Below, piece after piece: positions 18,824 through 27,169 of a stretch of 54,574 nt of DNA. Both the position numbers and the translations under genes were made by a program. The notes beneath the pieces were generated by a model that did not search any database, was not told the DNA's origin, and saw nothing but the letters and a program-made list of their open reading frames with translations. Origin of the DNA: Caulobacterales bacterium. Lineage in GTDB: Bacteria; Pseudomonadota; Alphaproteobacteria; Caulobacterales; Caulobacteraceae. Positions within the stretch are counted from its first letter, which is position 1. Each line of letters begins with the position of its first letter. The DNA lies in NCBI GenBank assembly GCA_947474395.1, contig CANJID010000022.1, forward strand, positions 1 through 54,574. The letters run 5' to 3'.

Positions 18824-19237
18824 ATGACGAGGGCTGATTACGAGGAGGTTCTCCGGCGAGTCCGCGAAGCCGGCTACACCATCGCCTCGGCGTCCTACGG
18901 TGAAAGGACATGGCGGGGCTGGACCATCGACCTATGGACCGGCGACGAGCATTTCCTGCTTGGCTGGGACAACAGGGACAATTGGCTCCATATCGAAAGG
19001 GATCCCGAAGAGCCGCCGCCCAAGACGCTTTTCTGGCCGGTTGTGACCTGGAAGATGGTCTGGTTGGGAAAGTCGCCGGACGAACACAACGCGGACGAGG
19101 TCCTGAGCAGACTGCCTCCGGCCGCCAAGCCGACTTTGCGCGCCCGTCAGCGCAGGCTGAAGATCGAAGTGCTTTCCCGCTGGCGGTGGTGGCTGTTCAG
19201 GCTCCAGACGCGTGACCTGCGCCATAGGCGGCCATGA
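18824..19237 (+). CDS. Hypothetical protein, 137 aa
   Basis: An unrecognised soluble protein rich in Trp and Arg: an N-terminal helix DYEEVLRRVREAGY, a TWRGWTIDLWTGDEHFLLGW beta-like stretch, a NWLHIERD segment and a basic C-terminus. ATG 18824 follows GGGGA. It is divergent from obg (102-base gap) and convergent with the TetR gene, overlapping its 3' end by 41 bases. Codon use is like the neighbours in the first half; the middle part (caacacaacg, tggttggga) is less GC-biased. No function is evident. Confidence 0.6.
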   Translation: MTRADYEEVLRRVREAGYTIASASYGERTWRGWTIDLWTGDEHFLLGWDNRDNWLHIERDPEEPPPKTLFWPVVTWKMVWLGKSPDEHNADEVLSRLPPAAKPTLRARQRRLKIEVLSRWRWWLFRLQTRDLRHRRP

Positions 19238-19835
19238 ACATGTCGACGGCGGCGTCGACATTGGCGCCGATGTCGGCCGGGCTGGGCTTCTCGGCCAGGT
19301 TCCAGAGGCTGCGGTCGTGCAGGCCGGCGCGGCACAGGGCCAGGAAGTGCTCCGCCGCCCGCTGGGGCTCGGCGTCGCGGAGCTGGCCCGTCTCCATGGC
19401 GTGCTCGAAGAAGGCGGTCAGGCCCGCCACCCGGCGCTTGGGCCCAACCTCGTAGATCATGCGGGCGAGATCGGGGAAGCGCTCGGCCTCGGCGATCACC
19501 AGCCGGTGGATCGACAGCACCTTGTCGGAGGTCAGGAAGGTCAGGACGCGAAGGCCGAGGTTCCGCAAGGTCGCCGGCAGGTCCACCGCCTCACTCTCGA
19601 CCGCGAAGGCGGCCTCGGCCTCCGCCTCGACCTCGCTGCCGATGACGGCGATCAGCAGCTCCTCCTTGGAGCGGAAGTAGTTGTAGAGCGTGCCCTTCGA
19701 GCCCCCCAGGCGGGCGGCGATGGTCGACATGGAGGCGGCGGCGTAGCCCTCGGCCATGAACACCTCGCGGGCGATGTCCAGGATGGCCTGGCGCCGGGTG
19801 TCGCGGGAGGACAACTTGGCGGCGACTGCAGTCAT
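19197..19835 (-). CDS. TetR/AcrR-family transcriptional regulator
   Basis: A 212-residue repressor. The N-terminal helix-turn-helix is ILDIAREVFMAEGYAAASMSTIAARLGGSKGTLYNYFRSKEELL (residues 17-60), with the GTLYNYF recognition helix typical of the family. The C-terminal ligand domain resembles TetR C-terminal 'AefR/DUF' types with RVLTFLTSDKVLSIHRLVIAEAERFP. It is divergently arranged with the nodT-emrA-emrB efflux operon, and a perfect 19-base palindrome lies in the shared 90-base promoter region, so it most likely represses the efflux genes and itself. The inducing ligand is unknown. Confidence 0.93.
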   Translation of the reverse strand: MTAVAAKLSSRDTRRQAILDIAREVFMAEGYAAASMSTIAARLGGSKGTLYNYFRSKEELLIAVIGSEVEAEAEAAFAVESEAVDLPATLRNLGLRVLTFLTSDKVLSIHRLVIAEAERFPDLARMIYEVGPKRRVAGLTAFFEHAMETGQLRDAEPQRAAEHFLALCRAGLHDRSLWNLAEKPSPADIGANVDAAVDMFMAAYGAGHASGA

Positions 19836-19883
19836 TTAAGCCCTGTTTTTGTCTTGCAGGTGCGAAACGAGAGGCGTAGAAGC

Positions 19884-19902
19884 TGACCGTACTGTACGGT
19901 CA
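19884..19902. promoter_or_regulatory. Perfect palindromic operator between tetR and the efflux operon
   Basis: TGACCGTACTGTACGGTCA has 9-base arms mirrored exactly around a central T. It sits 49 bases upstream of the tetR start and 24 bases upstream of the nodT-like start, the expected place for the TetR operator controlling both directions. Confidence 0.85.
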
Positions 19903-19925
19903 TTTTTCCTCTCTGTCGAGGCCGC

Positions 19926-21410
19926 ATGCGGGGCAAGAGTTTGATTTCTGGACAGTCTGCGGTTGCAGGCTTGGGCCAAGTCGTGGGGTTGACCGTCATG
20001 GTTGCAGCCCTGTCGGCGTGCGCCCCCGACCTCGGTCCGAACCCCTCGGTCAAGGCGCCGGCGACTTACGCGACCACGCGCAGCTTCGAGGCCCCGAACG
20101 CCGCCTGGCCCACCGATCAGTGGTGGAAGGCCTATGGCGACGCCCAGCTCGACAAGCTGGTCGAGGAGGCCCTCACCGGCTCGCCCACCCTGGCCCAGGC
20201 CGAGACGCGGGTGCGCCGCGCCCTGACCGTGGTTGACCAGGCCGATTCCGCCCGCCTGCCGCAGATCTACGCCGAGGGCAGCGCCCAGGAGCAGCGCCAG
20301 AGCCTGAACCTCGGCTATCCCGACAGCCTGCCGATCCCGGGGGTCACCTTCGGCTTCAAGGACGTCCTGCCCCACGGCTGGCACGACACCGGCCGCCTGA
20401 CCCTGAACCTGGAATACCAGCTCGACTTCTTCGGCAAGAACCGCGCGGCCCTGGCCGCCGCCACCTCGGAAGCCGAGGCCGCCCGCGCCGACGTCTCGGC
20501 CGCCCGCCTGTCGCTCTCCTCGGCGGTGGTCAGCGCCTACGCCGATCTCAATCGCCTCTACGCCGTGCGCGACAACGCCGACGCGGCCCTCAAGGTGCGC
20601 CAGCAGACCTTCGACCTGGTCAAGCAGAGGATGGACAACGGGCTCGAGACCCGGGGCGCCTTCGCCCAGGCGGCCTCCACCGTACCGGCCGCGCGGCAGG
20701 CCCTGGGCGCCGCCGACCGGGACATCCTCCTTGCCAAGCACCGCATCGCCGCCCTCACGGGTCAGGGCCCCGACCGGGGCCTGGACATCGCCCGGCCCGC
20801 CTCGCCGCAGCTCAAGGCCTTCGGCCTGCCGGCAGGCGCCGGGGTGGACCTGATCGGGCGCCGTCCCGACATCGTCGCCGCGCGGCTTCGCGCCGAGGCG
20901 GCCGCCAGCCGCATCACCGTGGCCAAGGCCGACTTCTATCCGGACGTGAAGATTTCGGCCTTCTACGGCCTGCAGGCGGTGGGCCTGGGCCTCCTGACCG
21001 ACAGGGATTCGCAGGTCGGCGGGATCGGCCCGGCCATCCGGCTGCCGATCTTCAACGGCAAGCGGGTCGAGGCGAGCTACCGCGGCTCCCGCGCCGAATA
21101 TGACGCCGCCGTCGCCTCCTACGACGCCGCCCTGACCGAGGCCCTGCACGAGGTGGCCGACGCGGTCACCAGCCAGCGCTCCCTCGCCGCCCAGATCGTT
21201 GACGCCAGGCAGGCCCTCAGCGACAGCGAGGAAGGCGCCCGCATCGAGAAGCTGCGCTACGACGGCGGCCTCTCGCCCTACCTCGCCGTGCTCAATGCCG
21301 AGACCGGCGTGCTCGAGAACCGCCGCATCCTGGCCGAGCTGCAGGCCCAGGCCCTCTCCCTCGACGTTGCTTTGGTCCGCGCCCTCGGCGGCGGCTACGT
21401 CGCCAGTTAA
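19926..21410 (+). CDS. NodT-family outer membrane efflux lipoprotein (TolC-like)
   Basis: The 494-residue protein forms the outer-membrane channel of a tripartite efflux pump. A signal sequence ends in a lipobox-like LSAC (about residues 29-32), so it is probably lipid-anchored. Two repeats of the OEP domain follow; NodT-type signatures are WWKAYGDAQLDKLVEEAL near the start and LIGRRPDIVAARLRAEAAASRI in the middle. The remaining region is helical and ends with RALGGGYVAS. It is the first gene of a three-gene pump operon followed by an oxygenase gene. The tetR operator overlaps its promoter. Confidence 0.93.
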   Translation: MRGKSLISGQSAVAGLGQVVGLTVMVAALSACAPDLGPNPSVKAPATYATTRSFEAPNAAWPTDQWWKAYGDAQLDKLVEEALTGSPTLAQAETRVRRALTVVDQADSARLPQIYAEGSAQEQRQSLNLGYPDSLPIPGVTFGFKDVLPHGWHDTGRLTLNLEYQLDFFGKNRAALAAATSEAEAARADVSAARLSLSSAVVSAYADLNRLYAVRDNADAALKVRQQTFDLVKQRMDNGLETRGAFAQAASTVPAARQALGAADRDILLAKHRIAALTGQGPDRGLDIARPASPQLKAFGLPAGAGVDLIGRRPDIVAARLRAEAAASRITVAKADFYPDVKISAFYGLQAVGLGLLTDRDSQVGGIGPAIRLPIFNGKRVEASYRGSRAEYDAAVASYDAALTEALHEVADAVTSQRSLAAQIVDARQALSDSEEGARIEKLRYDGGLSPYLAVLNAETGVLENRRILAELQAQALSLDVALVRALGGGYVAS

Positions 21411-21426
21411 GTCGAAAGCGCTCCCG

Positions 21427-22605
21427 ATGCCCGACGATCAAGCCCGCCCCGCCCCCGAATCCGACCCGACCTTCGCCGGCGTCGCGCCGCCGCCCGCTCC
21501 GGACGGCAAGAAGCGGCTGCGCCAGCGCCTGTTCGGCGGCCTCGCCGTGGTCGTGCTGATCGGGGCCGTCGCCTTCGGCTTCTGGTGGTTCACCGTCGGC
21601 CAGAAGTTCGTCTCCACCGACGACGCCTATGTCGGCGCGGACGTCGCCCAGGTGACCCCGCGCATCGACGGCACGGCCATCGAAGTCCGGGTCGGCGACA
21701 CCCAGACCGTGAAGGCCGGGGACGTCCTGGTGCGGCTCGATCCCACCACCCTGCAGCTCAAGGTCGACGAGGCCGAGGCTCAGTACGCCCAGGCGATCCG
21801 CGGCATCCGCCAGCAGGTGGCCGTCGGGGCCGCCAACAGCGCCGAAGTCGGCGCCCGGCAGGCCGACATCGGCCGCTTCCAGGCCCAGCTCTCCTCCGCC
21901 CAGGCCGACCTCGACAAGGCCCGCGTGGACCTCGACCGCCGCCAGGCGCTCGCGGCCTCGGGCGCCGTGTCCGGCGACGAGCTGACCAGCGCCAAGCGCG
22001 CCTTCTCCACCGCCGAAGCGGCGCTGGCCGGCGCCAAGGCCTCGATCACCCAGGCCCAGGCCAGCCGGGCCGCCGCCGAAGGCCAGCGCCTGGCCCAGAG
22101 CGCCCTGGTCGAAGGAACCTCGGTCGAGAACAATCCCATGGTCCTGGCGGCCCGCGCGGCCCGCGACCAGGCCCGTAACGACCTCAGCCACACCGTGATC
22201 CGCGCCCCCATCGACGGCGTGATCGCCCGCCGCCAGATCCAGGTCGGCCAGCGCGTGGCCATGGGCGCGTCCCTGATGAGCGTGGTCCCCGTGGGCCAGG
22301 TCTACGTCGACGCCAACTTCAAGGAAGTTCAGCTCAAGAAGGTGCTGGTGGGCCAGCCCGTGACCCTGGAATCCGACATCTACGGCGGCAAGGTGGTCTA
22401 CCACGGCAAGGTGGCCGGCATCGGCGGCGGCACGGGCTCGGCCTTCGCCGTGATCCCGGCCCAGAACGCCACCGGCAACTGGATCAAGGTGGTGCAGCGC
22501 CTGCCCGTGCGCGTCGCCCTCGATCCGCGCGAGGTGAAGGACCATCCCCTGCGCGTCGGTCTCTCGATGAAGGCCAAGATCGACATCTCCCACCCGGGAG
22601 CCTGA
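21427..22605 (+). CDS. HlyD/EmrA-family membrane fusion protein
   Basis: The 392-residue periplasmic adaptor links the inner-membrane transporter to the outer channel. A proline/alanine-rich cytoplasmic start is followed by one membrane helix (about residues 37-58, LAVVVLIGAVAFGFWWF). Then come the biotinyl-lipoyl-like half motif STDDAYVGADVAQVTPRIDG, a long coiled coil (about 110-240) and the barrel domain with HTVIRAPIDGVIARR. These match EmrA. It begins 17 bases after the channel gene and is followed 4 bases later by the EmrB-like gene, indicating one operon. Confidence 0.94.
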   Translation: MPDDQARPAPESDPTFAGVAPPPAPDGKKRLRQRLFGGLAVVVLIGAVAFGFWWFTVGQKFVSTDDAYVGADVAQVTPRIDGTAIEVRVGDTQTVKAGDVLVRLDPTTLQLKVDEAEAQYAQAIRGIRQQVAVGAANSAEVGARQADIGRFQAQLSSAQADLDKARVDLDRRQALAASGAVSGDELTSAKRAFSTAEAALAGAKASITQAQASRAAAEGQRLAQSALVEGTSVENNPMVLAARAARDQARNDLSHTVIRAPIDGVIARRQIQVGQRVAMGASLMSVVPVGQVYVDANFKEVQLKKVLVGQPVTLESDIYGGKVVYHGKVAGIGGGTGSAFAVIPAQNATGNWIKVVQRLPVRVALDPREVKDHPLRVGLSMKAKIDISHPGA

Positions 22606-22608
22606 TCC

Positions 22609-24183
22609 ATGGCCCGTCCCGCTTCCGCCCCCCCCGGCGGAGCACCGCCCGCGATCGAACCCCTGCGCGGCGCGGCGATGTTCATCGCCCTGTTCTTCCT
22701 GTCGGCCGCCAACTTCATGGCGATCCTCGACATGACGATCGTCAACGTCTCCCTGCCGGCGATCGCTGGCGGCCTGGGAGTCTCCCCCGACCAGGCCACC
22801 TGGACCATCACCTCCTATGCGGTGGCCGAGGCGATCACCGTGCCCCTGACCGGCTGGCTGGCCGGGCGGTTCGGCACGGTCAGGGTGTTCGTCGCCGCCA
22901 TCGCCGGCTTCGGCGTCTGTTCCCTGCTCTGCGGGATCGCCCCCAACTTCGGCTTCCTGGTGGTGTTCCGGGTGATGCAGGGCCTCTGCGGCGGACCGAT
23001 GATGCCCCTGTCGCAGACCCTCCTGATGCGACTGGTGCCGACGGAGTTCCGCGCCCAGGCCATGGGCCTGTGGGTGGTGACCATCGTCGTGGCCCCCATC
23101 GCGGGGCCGATCCTGGGCGGGACCATCACCGACAACTTCGGCTGGGAGTGGATCTTCTTCATCAACGTACCCATCGCGGCGCTATTGGTGCCCTTCGCCT
23201 GGCGGTTGCTGATGCCCAAGGAATCGCAGACCCAGCGATTGCCGATCGACTATGTGGGGCTGGGGCTGCTGGTTCTGTGGATCGGCGCCATGCAGATCAT
23301 GCTCGACAAGGGCAAGGACCTGGACTGGTTCTCCTCCCCCGTGATCATCAGCCTGGCCGTCGTGGCCGTGACGGGCTTCATCGCCTTCCTGATCTGGGAG
23401 CTCACCGAGGAGCATCCGATCGTGAACCTGCGGGTGTTCCGACACCGGAACTTCTCGATCGGCCTTTTGACGATGTGCCTGTCCTACTCGTGCTTCTTCT
23501 CGGCCAGCATCCTGATCACCCTCTGGCTGCAGACAAACATGGGCTACACCGCCACCCACTCCGGCCAGGCCCTGGCGCCCCAGGGCATCATGATGGTGGT
23601 CATGGCGCCCATCATCTCGCGGCTGATCGGCAAGGTGGATTCGCGGGTCCTGGTGACCATGGGCCTGACCTGGGTCGCGGGCATCATGCTGATGCGGGCC
23701 AACTACACCCCCAACGCCACGTTCTTCCAGATCGCCCTGCCGCAGTTCCTGCAGGGCTTCGGCATGCCGTTCTTCTTCATCCCGCTGAACAACATCGCCC
23801 TCGCGGCCCTCAAGCCGGAGGAATATGCCGACGGTTCGGGCCTCCTGAATTTCGTGCGCACCACCTCGGCGGCCTTCGGCGTCTCCATCATCACCACCCA
23901 GTGGACCAACAACACGGCGGCCAACCGGGTGCACATGCTCGGTTCGATGGCGGCCGACCCCGTAAACCACGGCCTTCACAACGAGGCCCTGTCCCCGGCG
24001 GGCAACCTCGGTATGCTGTCCAGCATGGTCGACGGCCAGGCGGTGATGCTCGCCACCAATCACATGTTCGAGATTATCTCGGTGCTGCTGGTGGTGTCGG
24101 CGCTCTCCATCTGGCTGGCTCCGCCGCCGCCCTGGAAGAAGGGGCAGGGGGCGGGCTCCTCGCCCCAGACCATGGCCCACTGA
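22609..24183 (+). CDS. EmrB/QacA (DHA2) family drug efflux transporter
   Basis: A 524-residue inner-membrane transporter with about 14 predicted helices, as typical for DHA2 multidrug:H+ antiporters. Signatures are MAILDMTIVNVSLPAI in helix 1, GWLAGRFGTVRVF and the antiporter motif C-like stretch IAGPILGGTITDNFGWEWIFFINVP. Together with the HlyD and NodT proteins it would form an EmrAB-TolC type pump spanning both membranes. Ligands cannot be predicted from sequence. The oxygenase gene follows after 10 bases. Confidence 0.95.
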   Translation: MARPASAPPGGAPPAIEPLRGAAMFIALFFLSAANFMAILDMTIVNVSLPAIAGGLGVSPDQATWTITSYAVAEAITVPLTGWLAGRFGTVRVFVAAIAGFGVCSLLCGIAPNFGFLVVFRVMQGLCGGPMMPLSQTLLMRLVPTEFRAQAMGLWVVTIVVAPIAGPILGGTITDNFGWEWIFFINVPIAALLVPFAWRLLMPKESQTQRLPIDYVGLGLLVLWIGAMQIMLDKGKDLDWFSSPVIISLAVVAVTGFIAFLIWELTEEHPIVNLRVFRHRNFSIGLLTMCLSYSCFFSASILITLWLQTNMGYTATHSGQALAPQGIMMVVMAPIISRLIGKVDSRVLVTMGLTWVAGIMLMRANYTPNATFFQIALPQFLQGFGMPFFFIPLNNIALAALKPEEYADGSGLLNFVRTTSAAFGVSIITTQWTNNTAANRVHMLGSMAADPVNHGLHNEALSPAGNLGMLSSMVDGQAVMLATNHMFEIISVLLVVSALSIWLAPPPPWKKGQGAGSSPQTMAH

Positions 24184-24193
24184 AGGCGCGCCG

Positions 24194-25123
24194 ATGTCGA
24201 TCGAACCGGTCTCCCTGACGCTCTACGAGAAGGACTTCGAGGCTTTCTCGGCGGCGATCATCGCCTCGTTCCGGCGCTACGGCTTCGCGGTGGTGTCGGA
24301 CCACGACCTGCCGCCCGATCTCGTGCAAGGGGCGCTCGCCCGCACCAAGGAATTCTTCGCCCTCCCCGACCAGACCAAGCGGGCCTACCACAAGGTCGGC
24401 GGCGCGGGGCAGCGGGGCTACACCCCCTTCGGCGTCGAGACCGCAAAGGGCGAGAAGCATCACGACCTGAAGGAATTCTGGCACGTCGGCCGCGAGCTGG
24501 CGCCGGGGCACCGCTACCGCGCCCTCCTGCCCGACAATGTCTGGCCGACCGAGGTCCAGGGCTTCCGGTCCGACCTCTACGGGCTCTATGGGGCCATGGA
24601 CGATCTCGGCCGCCGCATCCTGGAGGCCGTTGCCCACGGCCTCGGCCTGCCCCGCGATTTCTTCGAGAAGGGCGTGGCCGAGGGCAACAGCGTGCTGCGC
24701 CTGCTGCACTACCCGCCCGCCCCTTTCGACGGACCCAATGTCCGGGCCGCGGCGCACGAGGACATCAACGTCATCACCCTCCTCCTGGGTGCGGAAGAGG
24801 CGGGGCTGGAGCTCCTGGACAAGGACGGCCGCTGGCTGGCGATCAATCCGCCGCCGGGGGCGGTGGTCTGCAATATCGGCGACATGCTGCAGCGGCTGAC
24901 CAACCACGTGCTGCCCTCGACCACCCACCGGGTCGCCAATCCGGCGCCGGAGCGGCGCGGCGTCGCCCGCTACTCCATGCCCTTCTTCCTGCATTTCGCC
25001 CCGGACTACAGGATCGAGACCCTGCCTTCCTGCGTCTCGGCGGACCGCCCGGACCGCTACCCCGAGCCCATCACCGCCGACGAATTCCTGCTCGAGCGCC
25101 TGCGCGAAATACGCCTCGCCTAG
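24194..25123 (+). CDS. Isopenicillin-N-synthase-like 2-oxoglutarate/Fe(II) oxygenase
   Basis: The 309-residue cytoplasmic enzyme belongs to the IPNS/ethylene-forming family. The N-terminal DIOX_N region has VVSDHDLPPDL and FFALPDQTKRAYH. The catalytic core carries the iron triad His and Asp in AHEDINVITLL and His in STTHRVANP, and RYSMPFFLH supplies the Arg that binds 2-oxoglutarate. Many relatives modify small molecules such as amino acids or antibiotics. Its position 10 bases behind an efflux pump suggests it is co-expressed and acts on, or makes, a pump substrate, but this is speculation. Confidence 0.9.
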   Translation: MSIEPVSLTLYEKDFEAFSAAIIASFRRYGFAVVSDHDLPPDLVQGALARTKEFFALPDQTKRAYHKVGGAGQRGYTPFGVETAKGEKHHDLKEFWHVGRELAPGHRYRALLPDNVWPTEVQGFRSDLYGLYGAMDDLGRRILEAVAHGLGLPRDFFEKGVAEGNSVLRLLHYPPAPFDGPNVRAAAHEDINVITLLLGAEEAGLELLDKDGRWLAINPPPGAVVCNIGDMLQRLTNHVLPSTTHRVANPAPERRGVARYSMPFFLHFAPDYRIETLPSCVSADRPDRYPEPITADEFLLERLREIRLA

Positions 25124-25200
25124 ATTTTCCGCTTTCGAGACAAAAATTTAACGGCGACCGAGGTCTAATCGGACGTTAAGGCGCAACCCCAAGGCGCATC

Positions 25201-25386
25201 ATGTCCAGGCCCGCCAGGCCCTCCTCCGCAAAAGCAAAGTCTCCCGACGCCGCCGGGGAAAGCCGGGCTTCGACCGCCGCCCTCCGCGCGGAGACCCTGC
25301 TCGACGTGGTCACGCGGGCGGCCTCCGGGGACTACGACGCCGCCGCCCGGGCCGCTGCCGCGGCTGACGCCGCCGCGGCCGGCTGA
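25201..25386 (+). CDS. Possible small alanine-rich protein, 61 aa
   Basis: This lies in a 343-base region between the oxygenase gene and the minus-strand TadG-like gene. The frame begins at ATG 25201 with AAGG about 6-10 bases upstream. Third-position GC is high (mostly G or C), as in real genes here. The product is Ser/Pro/Ala-rich at the start and polyalanine at the end (AARAAAAADAAAAG), with one amphipathic helix AALRAETLLDVVTRAA. It could equally be a GC-driven open frame. A GC hairpin follows it at 25419-25440. Confidence 0.4.
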   Translation: MSRPARPSSAKAKSPDAAGESRASTAALRAETLLDVVTRAASGDYDAAARAAAAADAAAAG

Positions 25387-25418
25387 TCCTGCCCCGTTGA
25401 TCCCCTGAAACGACGAAG

Positions 25419-25440
25419 GGCCCCGGCTTTCGCCGAGGCC
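25419..25440. terminator. Probable bidirectional terminator hairpin
   Basis: GGCCCCGGC and GCCGAGGCC pair across TTTC with one mismatch, between two convergent units (small protein and TadG-like gene). Neither side has a long T tract, so it may be a weak or Rho-assisted terminator. Confidence 0.5.
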
Positions 25441-25466
25441 CCGATTGTCGCGTTCCGACGGCCGGC

Positions 25467-27020
25467 CTAGTTCGACAGGCGCAGCTTGCCGATGGAGCCG
25501 GCGATGTTGGCGAAGGCGTCCGAGAGGTCGGCCACGTCCGGCACGTCGTAGAACTTGTCGGTCCCGGACGCGCAGCCCGACAGGGCCGGCGGCGCGGTTC
25601 CGGAGAGGTCGATCCGCACGGTGTACACGACCACGCCCTTGGCCTTCATGTTGGTGCAGATCAGGGCCATCCGCTCGTCGATCTTGTCGCCGCGGGTCGA
25701 GGCCGCGCCCGAGGTGATGCCCAGGCGTCCCTGCCAGAGATAGCCTTCCCCGTTGTAGATGGAATCGTTGGGGTTCGACTGGTCGCCCATGGTGTTGTCG
25801 CCGTCGGTCAACAGCACCAGAATCTTCTTGGTGTTGGCGTCGGTGTAGGCCACGCCGTCCGAGAAGGGCGCGGTCGGCGACAGGGCGAACCAGCCCCACT
25901 GCAGCCCCAGGGCGATGTTGGTGTCGCCCACCGCGTTCATGGCGTTGATCTTGTTCTTGACCGCGGTGGTGTCGGTCGTCAGCCGCTGCAGGGCGGTGAG
26001 GGCGCAGCCCGCGTTCGGTCCCTTGACGTAGCCGTAGCTGGTCGTGCCGCTGTAGGGGGCCTGGTCGTACTTGCCCGTGTATCCCTGCCGGGTCTGCCAG
26101 TTCGAGCCGGAGACCTCGTCGGGAACGTAGTTGTTGGGGAAGTCGTAGTAGCTGGTGCCGTACCAGGAGGACCCGGAGACGATAGTGTCGTCGTCCGGTT
26201 CGTCGGGAGCGAAGTAGGGCACGATCTTGGTCGCGCCGTCGGTGTTCGGCGCGGTGTCCTGCACGTCGTAGGGCTGCGGACGCGCCTCGACGCAGCCGCC
26301 CCAGGTGACGTTCATCTGGTTCAGCATGGTGAAGCGGTTGGTGCTCCCGCTACTGAACAGGTCCGTGCCGTAGGCGGAGGGCATGACGCCGGTCATCCAC
26401 GAGGCCGTCTTGTAGGTCGAGCCGATGTTCACCGTCATGGAGAACGGGATCACCGCGATCTTGAGGGCGCTGGCGTCGCTCGAATCGATCGAGCCGGCCA
26501 GGGTATCGACCAGATCGGTCGCGGCGGTCTTCAGCGTCGACAGCTTGGTGCCGGCCATGGAGCCCGTGTTGTCCAGCACCAGGGCGATCTCGACGTGGCC
26601 GAGGCCCCATTGCACCGTCGATTTCGCCTGCACCGGCATGTTCTGGTAGCCGGTGATCGAGGTCAGGGTGGTCTTGACCGTCGAGGTGGCCAGCAGGTCG
26701 AGCTTGCCGACCGTCGGGGTCACCGTGAGGGTGATGGTCCCAAGCGCCTTGTCGTTCAGGTTGGCGTTCAGCCAGGACGTGGCCTTGGAATTCAGGGTGG
26801 TCTGGCTCGTGCCCGAGGGCAGGTGGGCCAGCGCCAGGGCGGTGGCGTCCAGGGCGTCCTGCAGGTTGTTGCGGCTCGACATGGCCCTCGATACGTCGAG
26901 GCCAACGCCGGCGGCGATCACTACCGGCACCATGGCGACGGCGACCATAGTCGCCACCGAGCCCTGGCGGGCCTTTGAAAAACGCCTCAGCAGGGCGGCG
27001 ACGGCTTGCCAGTTCTTCAT
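25467..27020 (-). CDS. TadG-like pilus-assembly protein with von Willebrand A domain (copy 1)
   Basis: The 517-residue protein begins with a basic segment and a TadE/TadG-type helix (residues about 19-47: QGSVATMVAVAMVPVVIAAG, then GLDVSRAMSSRNNLQDALDATALALAH). The rest is extracytoplasmic. A split VWA domain is seen: the metal-site start ALVLDNTGSMAG (D-x-T-G-S variant of D-x-S-x-S) at about 146, and LLTDGDNTMG at about 400. Tad systems build Flp pili. It is the downstream member of a tandem pair with 27170-28726 and shares nearly the whole sequence. The ATG at 27020 is chosen because it starts directly before the conserved helix; longer reading adds non-conserved residues. No other tad genes are in the window. 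Confidence 0.9.
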   Translation of the reverse strand: MKNWQAVAALLRRFSKARQGSVATMVAVAMVPVVIAAGVGLDVSRAMSSRNNLQDALDATALALAHLPSGTSQTTLNSKATSWLNANLNDKALGTITLTVTPTVGKLDLLATSTVKTTLTSITGYQNMPVQAKSTVQWGLGHVEIALVLDNTGSMAGTKLSTLKTAATDLVDTLAGSIDSSDASALKIAVIPFSMTVNIGSTYKTASWMTGVMPSAYGTDLFSSGSTNRFTMLNQMNVTWGGCVEARPQPYDVQDTAPNTDGATKIVPYFAPDEPDDDTIVSGSSWYGTSYYDFPNNYVPDEVSGSNWQTRQGYTGKYDQAPYSGTTSYGYVKGPNAGCALTALQRLTTDTTAVKNKINAMNAVGDTNIALGLQWGWFALSPTAPFSDGVAYTDANTKKILVLLTDGDNTMGDQSNPNDSIYNGEGYLWQGRLGITSGAASTRGDKIDERMALICTNMKAKGVVVYTVRIDLSGTAPPALSGCASGTDKFYDVPDVADLSDAFANIAGSIGKLRLSN

Positions 27021-27115
27021 GCGAAACGATCCGATCGCAGGTCCGCCCCCGCGGGACGAGACTTCGAGTTCGGGCCGATGATCGCGCATAGCCGTAAATA
27101 ATCAGACAGCAGAAG

Positions 27116-27136
27116 TGGTTAGCCCGCCGGTAACCA
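27116..27136 (-). promoter_or_regulatory. Inverted repeat upstream of TadG-like copy 1
   Basis: TGGTTA and TAACCA are exact 6-base arms separated by 9 bases. A related element precedes the other copy (28819-28836). Nearby the sequences CTGATTATTTAC here and CTGAATTGTTTAC in copy 2 also match. It may bind a shared regulator; a CtrA half-site (TTAACC-like) is a possibility but the full CtrA pattern is not met. Confidence 0.45.
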
Positions 27137-27169
27137 TGACGACTGGACATTCAGGCCGGGGTCTTCCGG

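Noticed and set aside
27116-27136. CtrA box before the TadG-like copies
   Set aside because: The sequence is an inverted GGTTA/TAACC repeat and not the TTAA-N7-TTAA direct pattern; at least two core bases differ.
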